From positions 1 through 64,000 of the forward strand of contig CAKUVR010000006.1 of assembly GCA_934698975.1 (NCBI GenBank): 64,000 bases of DNA. Direction: 5' to 3'. Positions within the stretch are counted from its first letter, which is position 1, and every line of letters starts with the position of its first letter. This stretch comes from Cryptobacteroides sp934698975. GTDB taxonomy: Bacteria; Bacteroidota; Bacteroidia; Bacteroidales; UBA932. A model generated the notes under the pieces. The model saw only the letters and a program-made list of their open reading frames with translations. It did no database searches and was not told the origin of the DNA. This document shows positions 1-8,913 of this stretch, one piece after another. The position numbers and the translations under genes are program-made.

Positions 1-86
1 TTCGGGAGTTTCTTTGCGGCCGCGTCGAACGTGGTCGTCAGCATCAGGACGCCAGCGGCGATCAGGAATAAATTTTTGATTTTCAT
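1..86 (-). CDS. N-terminus of an exported protein (cut by window edge)
   Basis: Only the first 28 or so residues are inside the window. They form a typical Sec signal peptide: MKIKN, then a hydrophobic stretch (LFLIAAGVLMLTTTF), then a DAAAKK segment that would fit cleavage after the alanines. The start ATG is at 86-84. The mature protein lies outside the window, so no function can be given. It follows the flippase-like gene on the same strand with a 13-base gap and may be co-transcribed with it. Confidence 0.6.
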   Translation of the reverse strand, partial: MKIKNLFLIAAGVLMLTTTFDAAAKKLP

Positions 87-99
87 AATACTTTAGTTA

Positions 100-1158
100 T
101 TAATTATTTGTTGTTCGTAAAGATTCACTTGCCAAGGAAATGCCTCCCCACAGGATCTGGTTCACGGCCTGGGACTCGTGCGAAAGAGTTGCGAAGATCA
201 TCCCGAACTGCACCGGAATGCCGTAGACGTAGGAGATGGCGGAGGAGACTATGAAATGGAAGGCTCCGAATCCTCCAGGTACCGGAACGACAGAAGACAG
301 GCTCCCGGCGATCATCAGGAACATCGCGTCTGTCATGTTCAAGTTCTGCAAAGCCACGACAGCCGTAGCGAGCTCCGGGCTGACGGAGTCCGGGGATATT
401 CCTTGAAGAGACCAGAGAATAGTTGCGCTCATCATCCAGTAACAGCCCCATATTCCCAACGTCAAGAGGAGGAACTTCCAGGCCCCTTTCATCTTGAGGC
501 AGCTGAGGAAGCCGGCCCAAATGCCTTTGCAGAAATCACGGACCTTGGCAAGAGGCTTCCATCTGTCTGCGAAAAGGATTGCGCACGAGATGGCAGCTAC
601 CGCTGCGAGAACTCCGGTGACAAGTACCATGATCTTGCCGCCGTTTAGGCTCCCGGAAGCCGCTCCGAAGATCTTCTCAGAGAAGAACCCGCCAAAGCGT
701 TTCCATGTGAAAAGCAGGAAAACGGCAAGCACGGCGACCATCGCAAGCATATCCACAGAACGCTCCAATGCTGCGGTTCCGAGAACCTTGTCGTAAGAAG
801 CCAGATGACGGTCTTCCTTGTCTTTTTGAGAATGAGCCGTGATGTAGCCGCAACGCACAAACTCTCCCACCCGTGGCAGGGCAAGATTCACCAGATAGCT
901 GATGTTTATGGCGTTGAAACATGTGAGACGGGATGTTGTCCGGTCTATCGGCAGAAGGAGTTCCCGCCAGCGGAGAGCTCTCAAGTAAAAGGCCAGCACG
1001 CCAAAAAGCATGGAAAGGATGACGAATTGCCAGCGGCAGGCCCTCAGTCCCTCCAGAAAATCACCCCAGCTCACCCCGCGGAAAGAAAAATACAGTAGCA
1101 CCGCCGCAAGTGCGATGGAGACTCCATATTTAAGAATATTCCCGGCCTTCTTGTTCAT
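100..1158 (-). CDS. Lysylphosphatidylglycerol synthase TM-region / YbhN-like membrane protein
   Basis: An integral membrane protein of 352 residues with about eight hydrophobic segments. The motif LPRVGEFVRCGYI in the first third and PVPGGFGAFHF near the C-terminus match the LPG_synthase_TM (PF03706, UPF0104) family, whose members act as lipid flippases or transporters; no catalytic aminoacyltransferase domain is attached, so it probably does not make lysyl-PG. The open frame extends further upstream, into the divergent kinase gene; the ATG at 1158 is chosen because it directly precedes the first hydrophobic segment (MNKKAGNILKYGVSIALA) and avoids that overlap. Substrate unknown. Confidence 0.8.
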   Translation of the reverse strand: MNKKAGNILKYGVSIALAAVLLYFSFRGVSWGDFLEGLRACRWQFVILSMLFGVLAFYLRALRWRELLLPIDRTTSRLTCFNAINISYLVNLALPRVGEFVRCGYITAHSQKDKEDRHLASYDKVLGTAALERSVDMLAMVAVLAVFLLFTWKRFGGFFSEKIFGAASGSLNGGKIMVLVTGVLAAVAAISCAILFADRWKPLAKVRDFCKGIWAGFLSCLKMKGAWKFLLLTLGIWGCYWMMSATILWSLQGISPDSVSPELATAVVALQNLNMTDAMFLMIAGSLSSVVPVPGGFGAFHFIVSSAISYVYGIPVQFGMIFATLSHESQAVNQILWGGISLASESLRTTNN

Positions 1159-1184
1159 GGTTACAAATTTAATCAAATATTCCT

Positions 1185-1192
1185 TAACTTTG
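1185..1192 (+). promoter_or_regulatory. Candidate promoter -7 element for the kinase operon
   Basis: TAACTTTG matches the Bacteroidetes -7 consensus TANNTTTG, about 37 bases before the start of the kinase gene. No clear TTTG at -33. The same 70-base gap also serves the divergent membrane protein gene, which has a TAAATTTG on the minus strand (1171-1164) very close to its start codon. Confidence 0.45.
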
Positions 1193-1228
1193 TGATTTGG
1201 CACGCTATGAATATCAAAATATAAAGAT

Positions 1229-2224
1229 ATGAAATCAGTTTTAGGAATAGGAAACGCGCTCACGGACATTCTCGCGGTGTTCCCTGACGAAACAATGCTC
1301 CGCGAGTACCACCTTCCTCCGGGAAGCATGCAGCACGTGGATCTGGAAACCGGCGACCGTATCTGGTCGAAACTGAAGGAATTCGGCGTGAAGTACGTTC
1401 CGGGCGGTTCGGCGGCCAACACGATCACCTGCACGTCCATATTCGGAATGCCTTCCGGATTCATCGGAAAGATCGGCAACGACGAGTTAGGGCATCTGTA
1501 CAAGAGCACGCTGGAGCAGTACGGGGTGAAGACCACCCTTCTTACCGGCACGAAAGGCTCCGGCCGCGCGATGTGCTTCATCACGGGGGCTAACTCGGAA
1601 AGGACATTCGCCGACTACATGGGAGCGGCGCTGGAACTCGTGCCCGAGGATCTGAAGCCTGAATATTTCCAAGGCTACGACTATTTCCATATCGAAGGTT
1701 ATCTCGTGCAGAATCAGGATCTTATCCGCAAGGCAGTGCAGATGGCAAAAGAGGCCGGCTGCAAAATCTCCATCGACATGGCCTCCTACAATGTCGTAGA
1801 ATCCAACGAGGCGTTCTTCCACAATCTGGTAGACCGCTATGTGGACATCGTCTTCGCCAACGAGACCGAGGCCAGGGCATTCACAAAGCAGGAACCGCGC
1901 GAGGCTCTCGACACACTTGCCAGCCAGTGCGAGATCGCCGTCGTGAAGGTGGGCAAGGACGGCTCGATGGTCAAGCAAGGCGATGAATATCACTACATAG
2001 AGGCCTGGCCGGCGGCTACGATCGACGCCACCGGAGCGGGCGACACCTATGCCGCCGGATTTCTGTACGCCCATTCTCTCGGAATGCCTCTGAAAGTCTG
2101 CGGCGAGGTAGGCTCGATAATTGCTGCGAAGGTCGTCGAAGTTATCGGCACCAAGATCGATGTCCCGAGATGGAAGGACGCGAAGCGTGAGATTCGAGAG
2201 CTGATAGCCTCTGTAAACCAGTAG
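1229..2224 (+). CDS. PfkB-family sugar/nucleoside kinase (adenosine-kinase-like)
   Basis: A 331-residue ribokinase-fold kinase. The N-terminal MKSVLGIGNALTDIL, the glycine-rich substrate segment GGSAANTIT with IGNDELG after it, and the C-terminal PfkB signature DATGAGDTYAAGF (about residues 266-278, with the catalytic Asp and anion-hole glycines) are all intact. Sequence style (ALTDILA, SMQHVD) is that of the adenosine kinase-like branch widespread in Bacteroidetes; the true substrate could be a nucleoside or a sugar. First gene of a tight three-gene operon (gaps of 3 and 6 bases). Confidence 0.85.
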   Translation: MKSVLGIGNALTDILAVFPDETMLREYHLPPGSMQHVDLETGDRIWSKLKEFGVKYVPGGSAANTITCTSIFGMPSGFIGKIGNDELGHLYKSTLEQYGVKTTLLTGTKGSGRAMCFITGANSERTFADYMGAALELVPEDLKPEYFQGYDYFHIEGYLVQNQDLIRKAVQMAKEAGCKISIDMASYNVVESNEAFFHNLVDRYVDIVFANETEARAFTKQEPREALDTLASQCEIAVVKVGKDGSMVKQGDEYHYIEAWPAATIDATGAGDTYAAGFLYAHSLGMPLKVCGEVGSIIAAKVVEVIGTKIDVPRWKDAKREIRELIASVNQ

Positions 2225-2227
2225 ATT

Positions 2228-2761
2228 ATGTTTGATTTTATAAAGAACTTTTTCAGGAAGAGAAGCCTTCGGAAGCATTCCAGCACTGTCCCGACCGAAA
2301 TCCTGCCGTTATGGAAAATACGTTCCTACGTTGCGATAATCGACGTGGAGGAGTCTTCGTTCGATGCCTGCAAGACAGCGATAATGAATTTCTTCAGATC
2401 CCATAACATAAAAGGATGCGTGTTCTTTCAGGATTTCAGGAAGATCGGCAGTGAGGACCGCCTTATCACCAGCATCCAGACCACCATAACAAAAAAAGAT
2501 CTCGACTGGATAGGAAGGCCTTCCCGCTATAAGATGAACGTGCTTGAGGAGCAGGCTCCAGACCTTTTCATCTCGCTGGTCAAGAATCCTGATTTCGCCA
2601 TAGAATATATGGCCCGCACCTCCAATGCCCGTTTCAAGATCGGACGCCGCCAGATGGACGGCAGCCTGTTCGACCTTGTCATCAGCGACCCGGACGGCAA
2701 GGAGGTCAGCCAACTGGACAGTTTCACGGCCATCAAAGGCTATCTCACGAAGATTCAATAG
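2228..2761 (+). CDS. DUF6913-type protein of unknown function
   Basis: A 177-residue soluble protein with a basic N-terminus (FIKNFFRKRSLRKH) and no signal peptide or membrane segment. It resembles the uncharacterised Bacteroidetes family DUF6913 (IDVEESSFDACKTAI, then PDLFISLVKNPDFAIEYMARTSNARFKIGR). Genes of this kind are usually housekeeping-like neighbours in this phylum. It starts three bases after the PfkB kinase and ends six before the DUF368 gene. Family assignment is from memory of sequence style; no function is known. Confidence 0.6.
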   Translation: MFDFIKNFFRKRSLRKHSSTVPTEILPLWKIRSYVAIIDVEESSFDACKTAIMNFFRSHNIKGCVFFQDFRKIGSEDRLITSIQTTITKKDLDWIGRPSRYKMNVLEEQAPDLFISLVKNPDFAIEYMARTSNARFKIGRRQMDGSLFDLVISDPDGKEVSQLDSFTAIKGYLTKIQ

Positions 2762-2767
2762 TTTAAT

Positions 2768-3724
2768 ATGTCAAATATCATCAAAAACGCTGCTGTCGCC
2801 CTGAAAGGATTCGCGATGGGTGCGGCCAATGTCATCCCCGGAGTGTCCGGAGGCACCATCGCACTTCTCACGGGAATATTCAATGAACTCATAGAAGCTC
2901 TGAACGCCATCCTTTCCATCGCGTCCTGGAAACTGCTGCTGAAAGTAAAGTTCAAGGAGTTCTGGGAATATATTCATGGAACATTCCTGCTTTGGCTTGG
3001 GATCGGTGTGGTCGTGAGCATCTTCTCTCTTGCCAAATTGATGGAATACGTGCTTGCGTATCATCCTGTTCAGACCTGGGCGTTCTTCTTCGGGCTGATA
3101 GTGGTCTCAGGCATCTACATGCTTTTTGACATCAAGAAATGGAAAATCACGGACGGAGTCTGGCTGCTGTTCGGAATCTTTCTCGGGGCGGTGATATGCA
3201 TGCTTTCCCCAACCCAGACAACAGATGCCTCTTGGTTCATTTTGGTCTGCGGCGCGATCGCCATCTGCACGATGATTCTCCCCGGCATCTCAGGCAGTTT
3301 CATTCTGGTGCTTCTTGGTAAGTATGAATATATCATGTCCGCGATCAGCGAACTTAACTGGCCGGTACTCATCATGTTCGGAATCGGTTGTGTTCTGGGA
3401 ATCGCGGCCTTCTCAAAGTTCCTGCACTGGCTGATAGCGAATTACGAAAGGCCGACGCTGATCACTCTGATCGGATTCACACTTGGATCATTGGTCAAAG
3501 TCTGGCCTTGGAGCGACAAGGTCAGCGTGATGACGGCACAGCTCATGCGCGAGGGACAGACTGCCGATCAGGCTCAGGCCGGAGTCCAGGCTCTTGTTGA
3601 CACCGGACTGAATCTTTCCGCCGTCATCAATCCACAGATTGTCTCCGCGATTGTCTGGATGGCTGTCGGCGCCATCCTTGTCGTCGCCCTTGAATGGTTC
3701 GGGCACAAGAACGCCAAGGCATAA
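2768..3724 (+). CDS. DUF368 polytopic membrane protein (undecaprenyl-phosphate translocase family)
   Basis: A 318-residue membrane protein with about eight to nine transmembrane segments. The N-terminal motif GAANVIPGVSGGTIALLTG and its internal echo ILPGISGSFILVLLGKYEY are the paired signatures of DUF368; such an inverted repeat is typical of the family. DUF368 proteins (PopT) were shown in other bacteria to recycle undecaprenyl phosphate across the cytoplasmic membrane for envelope polymer synthesis, so that role is likely here. Last gene of the operon starting with the PfkB kinase, followed by a hairpin. Confidence 0.85.
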   Translation: MSNIIKNAAVALKGFAMGAANVIPGVSGGTIALLTGIFNELIEALNAILSIASWKLLLKVKFKEFWEYIHGTFLLWLGIGVVVSIFSLAKLMEYVLAYHPVQTWAFFFGLIVVSGIYMLFDIKKWKITDGVWLLFGIFLGAVICMLSPTQTTDASWFILVCGAIAICTMILPGISGSFILVLLGKYEYIMSAISELNWPVLIMFGIGCVLGIAAFSKFLHWLIANYERPTLITLIGFTLGSLVKVWPWSDKVSVMTAQLMREGQTADQAQAGVQALVDTGLNLSAVINPQIVSAIVWMAVGAILVVALEWFGHKNAKA

Positions 3725-3727
3725 CGA

Positions 3728-3772
3728 AAAGGTGCCGTGCGTTTCAGGTTTGCGCCTGATAGCCGACACCTT
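3728..3772 (+). terminator. Imperfect hairpin after the DUF368 gene
   Basis: AAAGGTG pairs with CACCTTT across about 30 bases, with an inner TCAGG/CCTGA pairing, directly after the stop codon. The T run is short (CTTTCTGTCT). A second small palindrome (TGCACGCTATAGCAGTGCA) lies at about 3796-3814. Together they separate this operon from the convergent aspS gene. Confidence 0.45.
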
Positions 3773-3853
3773 TCTGTCTCGCCTAGCCTGGACTTGCACG
3801 CTATAGCAGTGCATAAGCCCTTAAAATAAGAGACTGTTTCCGACCGGTATGGA

Positions 3854-5629
3854 TTACTTTTCCGGAAGCGGGCGGATGTCCAGATTGAGCTCGTCCAGCT
3901 GAGACTGGTCGATCTGTGACGGAGAGTCTATCATCACATCGCGACCCTGATTGTTCTTAGGGAAAGCGATGAAGTCACGGATGGACTCCTTGCCGGCAAA
4001 CAGGGTGCAGACACGGTCGAAGCCGAATGCCAGACCTCCGTGAGGCGGAGCGCCGTACTGGAAGGCATGGATGATGAAGCCGAATTTGTACTCAGCCTCC
4101 TCCGGGCCGATGCCAAGCACCTCGAACATCCTTTTCTGAACCTCGGCGTCGTGGATTCGGATGGATCCGCCACCAAGCTCGGTGCCGTTCAGAACGAAGT
4201 CGTAGGCGTTGGCGCAAACCCTTTCGAGATCCTCTTTCTTGTTGCTGTAGAACAGGTTCATGTGTTCCGGCTTAGGCGCTGTGAACGGATGGTGCATCGC
4301 ATAGAAACGGCCATCCTCCTCGCTCCATTCAAGGAGAGGGAAGTCCACGATCCAAAGCGGCGCGAAGACCTTAGGGTCGCGAAGGCCGAGTCTGTTTCCC
4401 ATCTCGATTCGCAGAACGCCAAGCATTGTCTGGACCTTGCGCTTGTTGTCCCCGGACATCACGAACACGATGTCCCCGGTCTTGGCCTCTACTGCTTCGG
4501 CGATGACCTTAAGGTCCTCAGGAGTGTAGAACTTGTCTATCGAAGACTTGACTGAGCCGTCGGAGTTGAGTTTGATGTAGATCAGACCTTTGGCGCCGAC
4601 CTGCGGCCTCTTGACCCACTCGGTGATCTCGTCGATTTGCTTGCGGGTATATTCAGAGCCTCCCGGAACCGCGATCGCTCCGACGTAGGCGGCATCCTCC
4701 AGGACAGAGAATCCTTTGCCTTTAACCTTGTCAGTGATCTCGTGGATGGTCATGCCGAAACGGACATCCGGCTTGTCCGAACCATACTTGTCCATCGCGT
4801 CGTACCAGCTCATCCGCGGCATCGGGTTCGGGATGTCAACTCCGAGGACGTTCTTGAACATCGCCCTCATCATACCCTCGAACATATTCAGGACATCCTC
4901 CTGCTCGACGAAGGACATCTCGCAGTCGATTTGGGTGAATTCCGGCTGACGGTCCGCGCGCAGGTCTTCGTCGCGGAAGCAGCGCACTATCTGGAAGTAG
5001 CGGTCGTAGCCTGCCACCATCAGCAGCTGCTTGAAGGTCTGAGGGGACTGGGGGAGGGCATAGAACTGGCCAGGGTTCATTCTGGAAGGAACGACGAAAT
5101 CACGAGCCCCTTCAGGAGTGGATTTGATGAGATACGGAGTCTCTATCTCCATAAACCCGTGGGCATCGAGATAGTTGCGGACCTCATGCGCAAGCTTGTG
5201 TCTGAGAGCCAACGCTTTCTGAAGCGGATTTCTTCTCAGGTCCAGATAACGGAATTTCGCGCGGAGATTCTCGCCTCCGTCGCTTTCGTCCTCAATTGTA
5301 AACGGAGGGGTTACGGACTTGTTGAGCACATTGATGGTCTCAAGCCTGATCTCTATGTCTCCTGTTTCCATCTTTGGGTTCTTGCTCTGACGCTCGACAA
5401 CCTCTCCGATGGCCTGGATGACATATTCACGCCCCAAAGAGGTGGCTGTCTCCACCAGAGCGGCGTCAGCGTCAGCCTCAACGACAAGTTGGGTGATGCC
5501 GTAGCGGTCACGCAAGTCAATGAATGTCATCCCGCCGAGCTTCCTTGACCTCTGCACCCAACCGGCGAGAGTCACCTTCTGCCCGACATTCTCAATGCGG
5601 AGTTCCCCGCACGTGTGTGTTCTGTACAT
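3854..5629 (-). CDS. aspS: Aspartyl-tRNA synthetase
   Basis: A 591-residue class II synthetase of normal bacterial length. Order of parts: N-terminal OB-fold anticodon-binding domain (GWVQRSRKLGGMTFIDLRDR), motif 1 region, motif 2 with FRDEDLRADRQPEFTQID, the GAD insertion domain in the middle, and motif 3 at the C-terminus (GLAFGFDRV). All are intact. It charges tRNA-Asp in the cytoplasm. Monocistronic: it faces the DUF368 operon on one side and has its own promoter-like element upstream. Confidence 0.97.
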   Translation of the reverse strand: MYRTHTCGELRIENVGQKVTLAGWVQRSRKLGGMTFIDLRDRYGITQLVVEADADAALVETATSLGREYVIQAIGEVVERQSKNPKMETGDIEIRLETINVLNKSVTPPFTIEDESDGGENLRAKFRYLDLRRNPLQKALALRHKLAHEVRNYLDAHGFMEIETPYLIKSTPEGARDFVVPSRMNPGQFYALPQSPQTFKQLLMVAGYDRYFQIVRCFRDEDLRADRQPEFTQIDCEMSFVEQEDVLNMFEGMMRAMFKNVLGVDIPNPMPRMSWYDAMDKYGSDKPDVRFGMTIHEITDKVKGKGFSVLEDAAYVGAIAVPGGSEYTRKQIDEITEWVKRPQVGAKGLIYIKLNSDGSVKSSIDKFYTPEDLKVIAEAVEAKTGDIVFVMSGDNKRKVQTMLGVLRIEMGNRLGLRDPKVFAPLWIVDFPLLEWSEEDGRFYAMHHPFTAPKPEHMNLFYSNKKEDLERVCANAYDFVLNGTELGGGSIRIHDAEVQKRMFEVLGIGPEEAEYKFGFIIHAFQYGAPPHGGLAFGFDRVCTLFAGKESIRDFIAFPKNNQGRDVMIDSPSQIDQSQLDELNLDIRPLPEK

Positions 5630-5693
5630 ATTTGATGTATTTTGAATATTCTTCTTTCAGCGGCCCGCATAGTCTCCTCGGACCAACAACCTG

Positions 5694-5701
5694 CAAAGTT
5701 A
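5694..5701 (-). promoter_or_regulatory. Candidate promoter -7 element for aspS
   Basis: Reading on the minus strand, TAACTTTG matches TANNTTTG, 65 bases before the aspS start. No convincing -33 element at the usual distance. Confidence 0.5.
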
Positions 5702-5738
5702 GCAATTTATCCCCAAGAATAATTGAATATAAAGGAAA

Positions 5739-6539
5739 TTAATAGGTGTGCAGGCTGAAGCCTTGGGCGGATGGGAGGTAGTTGACGCCCCACCAGCACA
5801 TCTGGAGGAGGAGGAAGGAGAAAATCAGGAGGAAAAGAGCGCGGCGAAGGGATTTGCGGGAGTTTTGTCCTTGACGCAGATGAAGGTACAGCAGGTAGCT
5901 GAGCCAGGTGGCGGCGGCCCAGGTTTCCTTGGGGTCCCAGGTCCAGTAGTCGCCCCAGGCTTGCTTGGCCCAGAGGGCTCCCATGACTATGCCCATTGTG
6001 AGGAAACCCCAGCCTATGCGGACCAGGGTGTCGCAGAGGTGGAGGTCGGTCACTGAGCTTGTCGAAGTGACCGGTTTCCGAGTAAGCAAAAGAATGCGGA
6101 CGGCAAGGATGGTGGCGATGCCCATCACGGCGTAGGCGAACATGTAGACGATGACGTGCGGGACGAACCACGGGCTGCGGAGGGCTGGCATAAGCTCCTC
6201 AGAGTGAATCTCTGGCTTAAAGATGTTGATGCACACGAAGACAACCGACATCAGGCACGAGAACGGAAGCACCCAACGGTAGCGCCAGCGAAGATAGACC
6301 ACACTGCCGATCAGCGAAATGAAAAGGCTGAACCAGAGGCGGGTCTCACCCATCGTGCGGAGCGGCGGACGACCGAGCGTGATCCAGACCCCAAAGATGA
6401 AAGTAATGAATATTTTGACGCCTATCCCTGTCAGCAGCAGCGGTACGACTGCCCTTTTGGCCTTCAAGGAAACCGCAGCGCCGGAAATCCAGAACGCCGA
6501 AGCCGCCAATGCGAACCAAATGAATGAGTCCCAACTCAT
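5739..6539 (-). CDS. ccsA: CcsA/CcmC-family cytochrome c assembly (heme handling) protein
   Basis: A 266-residue membrane protein with about eight transmembrane helices. The tryptophan-rich heme-binding WWD-type motif is visible as WGDYWTWDPKETWAA. With the preceding CcsB/ResB gene it forms a System II cytochrome c synthase, which moves heme to the periplasm and attaches it to CXXCH sites; the obvious client nearby is the tetraheme protein encoded at 10691-12220. Starts four bases inside ccsB (ATGA-type overlap). Unusual: residues about 156-165 (PVTSTSSVTD) in a loop are encoded by a complete REP-like palindrome (6047-6074), in frame. Confidence 0.9.
   Translation of the reverse strand: MSWDSFIWFALAASAFWISGAAVSLKAKRAVVPLLLTGIGVKIFITFIFGVWITLGRPPLRTMGETRLWFSLFISLIGSVVYLRWRYRWVLPFSCLMSVVFVCINIFKPEIHSEELMPALRSPWFVPHVIVYMFAYAVMGIATILAVRILLLTRKPVTSTSSVTDLHLCDTLVRIGWGFLTMGIVMGALWAKQAWGDYWTWDPKETWAAATWLSYLLYLHLRQGQNSRKSLRRALFLLIFSFLLLQMCWWGVNYLPSAQGFSLHTY
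6047..6074. repeat. REP-like palindrome inside the ccsA coding sequence
   Basis: 28 bases with perfect 8-base arms CGGTCACT and AGTGACCG around GAGCTTGTCGA. It is the same element found between genes elsewhere in the window, but here it lies within an open reading frame without shifting it. Confidence 0.9.
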
Positions 6540-7411
6540 AACCGTCCCTCCTTCTCTTTGAACTTTCCAACGGAAGAATCCCGAGTATACAAATCACTCT
6601 GCTCCAACGATTTCTTTTCAGAGGATCTCTCCTTCCCGAAGCGAGGTTTGAAGCCGGAGAAGAACACCATCGCCGCGGCGGAGACAAGCAGCAGCCACAA
6701 AGCGATGCGGAAAACCTCCGACAATGGTGAATAGACACACTTGAATATGCTTGCGAACTCTCCTCGTTCCGTGTCCGATAGGTAGTCCGACTGATAAATC
6801 CGCCAAGAACCGACCTTGGCCGGGTGGTTCACGGCGATTTTGATCTCGGAGGAGCGGCCGTCAGGAAGGGTCAGAGTGACTTCGGAAGAATATTCATTGA
6901 CAGAGAAATCCTTGAGCGTCAGCTCAAAAGGAAGTTTGACATATTCATCGGTGGATTCGTTCCACGCCTCACGGTTCGGCTCATTCGGCATTGCGATCAT
7001 CCTTGCCTGAACGTTCCCTCCGGTGCCGAAAAGTCCGGTGACCAGAATTACCGACAGCCCCAGATGGGCGCAGGTCACCCCAAGCCGATGCTTTGTGAAT
7101 CTATGAATATCCTCAATCGTGTTCAGCGTGACGGTGGTCGCCAAAAGGAACAAAGCTAGGATGAAGAGCAGCGACCGGTTCATATTCCTGAAACCGAGAA
7201 CACCTAAAAAGCCGTCCTTGCTCCCATCCTGCGGTGTAAGTCCGAAGATGAGAAGCAGGAACAGTACAATTGAAATCGAGATTATGCAGGCCTTTCGTCC
7301 GGACAAGAGTCTGTGAAGCGGCCAGCGGTCACGCAAAGCGTAAACGCCAACCAGAAGGCAGACATAGACCAAAGCCGCGATAAGCCCGAACGAATGCCCG
7401 AATGCTGACAT
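6536..7411 (-). CDS. ccsB: CcsB/ResB-like cytochrome c biogenesis protein
   Basis: A 291-residue protein with N-terminal transmembrane helices, a periplasmic region and a C-terminal helix. The periplasmic part carries the ResB-like pattern of a beta-rich segment ending VNHPAKVGSWRIYQSDY. ResB/CcsB works with CcsA to present reduced apocytochrome to heme. It is shorter than the classical ResB (about 450-550 residues), as is usual for Bacteroidetes versions encoded next to ccsA. Its start codon shares one base with the stop of the upstream epimerase gene, and its end overlaps ccsA, so the three are translationally linked. Confidence 0.82.
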   Translation of the reverse strand: MSAFGHSFGLIAALVYVCLLVGVYALRDRWPLHRLLSGRKACIISISIVLFLLLIFGLTPQDGSKDGFLGVLGFRNMNRSLLFILALFLLATTVTLNTIEDIHRFTKHRLGVTCAHLGLSVILVTGLFGTGGNVQARMIAMPNEPNREAWNESTDEYVKLPFELTLKDFSVNEYSSEVTLTLPDGRSSEIKIAVNHPAKVGSWRIYQSDYLSDTERGEFASIFKCVYSPLSEVFRIALWLLLVSAAAMVFFSGFKPRFGKERSSEKKSLEQSDLYTRDSSVGKFKEKEGRL

Positions 7412-8328
7412 TACGCCTCAGCCCACTGCTTGCGCAGAAGATCAACGGCAGCGGTGACGGTCGTGGCCCGGTCGCCCTTTGTGCCGCACTCGAAGCTGAC
7501 ATACTTGTCGTACCCTATCTCCTTTAGGGCTCTGAATCCGTCAACGTAGTTGTCCTTTTCACCATCTTCGCCCGGCATGATGCGGCGGCCACGGCTGGCG
7601 ATGTGGACATGCTGAAGGTACTCCTTGCCGGCTGACATCAAGGCACCGTAGTCCGAAGTCTCCTCGGACATGTGCCAGAAATCCCCCATGGCCTTGACTC
7701 CCTTGCTGTCCGAGTCACGGGCTATCGCCGCGGCATCAGCGACAAGACGCATGTAGAACGCTTCGTTCCTGTTCAGCGGCTCAAGAATCACGGTCGTTCC
7801 GTGCTCAAGGGCGAACTCTCCGAGGTCGTGGAGCTGCTCGCAAAGGTAGTTGCGGGTGTCCATCGTGTGAGGCTTGCACGGAGCCTGGTGATTGAAGGCC
7901 GGAACCATGATGACTCCGGTAGAGCCAAGCTCTCCGGCCGCCGCCACGATCTCACGCATCGTCTTGTCAAACAATTCCTTGACCGCAGGATCCTCGGCGA
8001 GGATGAAGCCGTCGAAACCAGCGCAGATAGCCGACACTTTGATGTTTCGACCATTCAATGCCTCCTGAATCTCCTTCACACGTGAGGCCAGTCCACGTCC
8101 TCCCGGCTCGAAACCGACAACCCCAAGGTTCTCCATGAAGTCCAACTTCTCAGCCAGACTCTCTCCCGGAGCCGTCTTTTCCTGAAACGAAATCTTCAGT
8201 TCAAGGTCATTCGCGGCCTTTTTCTTATCGTCCGTCGCCGCGACGCATCCCGGCAGCACCGAAGCCGCGGCCAATGCCGCCGACCCCACCGCCGCAGTCG
8301 CAAGAAAATCTCTTCTGTTCATATTCAT
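7411..8328 (-). CDS. Tat-exported lipoprotein, sugar phosphate isomerase/epimerase-like TIM barrel
   Basis: A 305-residue protein with a twin-arginine signal (NRRDFLATAA) and a lipobox ending VLPGC (Cys 28), so it is folded in the cytoplasm, exported and lipid-anchored. The mature part is a xylose-isomerase-like (AP endonuclease 2 family) barrel; likely metal ligands are the acidic and histidine residues in VILEPLNR, KAMGDFWHM, HVHIASRG and SFECG. Such barrels isomerise or epimerise sugars, inositols or keto-sugars. It sits directly before ccsB-ccsA and near a Tat-exported Gfo/Idh oxidoreductase, which suggests a shared extracytoplasmic sugar-redox task. Substrate unknown. Confidence 0.85.
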   Translation of the reverse strand: MNMNRRDFLATAAVGSAALAAASVLPGCVAATDDKKKAANDLELKISFQEKTAPGESLAEKLDFMENLGVVGFEPGGRGLASRVKEIQEALNGRNIKVSAICAGFDGFILAEDPAVKELFDKTMREIVAAAGELGSTGVIMVPAFNHQAPCKPHTMDTRNYLCEQLHDLGEFALEHGTTVILEPLNRNEAFYMRLVADAAAIARDSDSKGVKAMGDFWHMSEETSDYGALMSAGKEYLQHVHIASRGRRIMPGEDGEKDNYVDGFRALKEIGYDKYVSFECGTKGDRATTVTAAVDLLRKQWAEA

Positions 8329-8349
8329 TGATTTAAAAATCAGTTACAA

Positions 8350-8901
8350 TTACCATTCTTCATTTGATCCAGATATTAGTACACGCACCTCTTCAACAAT
8401 ACCATTAAAGTGCTTTTCAAGTTGTTCCTTTGAATATTTATCAAGAAGTTTTCCTGATTTACTAAAAATGCCATCCTTTATAACGGAAGGACGAATCAAA
8501 TATAACTGTTGTTCTATTTGGCCATCTGCATCCATACTATTAATAATAGGTGCATTAAAACGAACCTTGTTATCTTTAAACAATATCTGAAAAGAATAAT
8601 TTACATCAACGGGAACCTTAATAGCCCGCTTGGGCATTTTTGTTAATCCCTCAACCCAGGCATTTATGGTTATTTGTGCGGCATTGAGGGATGGACTCAC
8701 AACATCCTTAGGAGATACATATCTCCCACCAGCCCAAATTTCAACGGCATCATATAATTCTTGCTGGCTTTTACCCTCAAAATTCAACACATAAAAGTTC
8801 TTCCCATCATCTGTGGTAAAGCCATTAGGTGTAAGGACAAACTGAGCTTCAGCAGAGAATGCCATAAATAGGAATACAATAAAAACGGATAACTGCTTCA
8901 T
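8350..8901 (-). CDS. Secreted DUF4468-domain protein
   Basis: A 183-residue protein with a Sec signal peptide (MKQLSVFIVFLFMAFSAEAQ). The mature N-terminal half fits DUF4468 (FTTDDGKNFYVLNFEGKSQQELYDAV), a Bacteroidetes family of unknown role with a TBP-like fold. The gene is clearly more AT-rich than its neighbours, and its codons differ accordingly, so it may be a later arrival in the redox cluster. 21 bases separate it from the epimerase gene, so it could lead that operon. Confidence 0.7.
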   Translation of the reverse strand: MKQLSVFIVFLFMAFSAEAQFVLTPNGFTTDDGKNFYVLNFEGKSQQELYDAVEIWAGGRYVSPKDVVSPSLNAAQITINAWVEGLTKMPKRAIKVPVDVNYSFQILFKDNKVRFNAPIINSMDADGQIEQQLYLIRPSVIKDGIFSKSGKLLDKYSKEQLEKHFNGIVEEVRVLISGSNEEW

Positions 8902-8913
8902 AAAAACAACAAT

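Noticed and set aside
1159..1584. N-terminal extension of the LPG-synthase-like gene
   Set aside because: It overlaps the divergent PfkB kinase gene and is antisense to it; ATG 1158 gives a normal membrane protein start.
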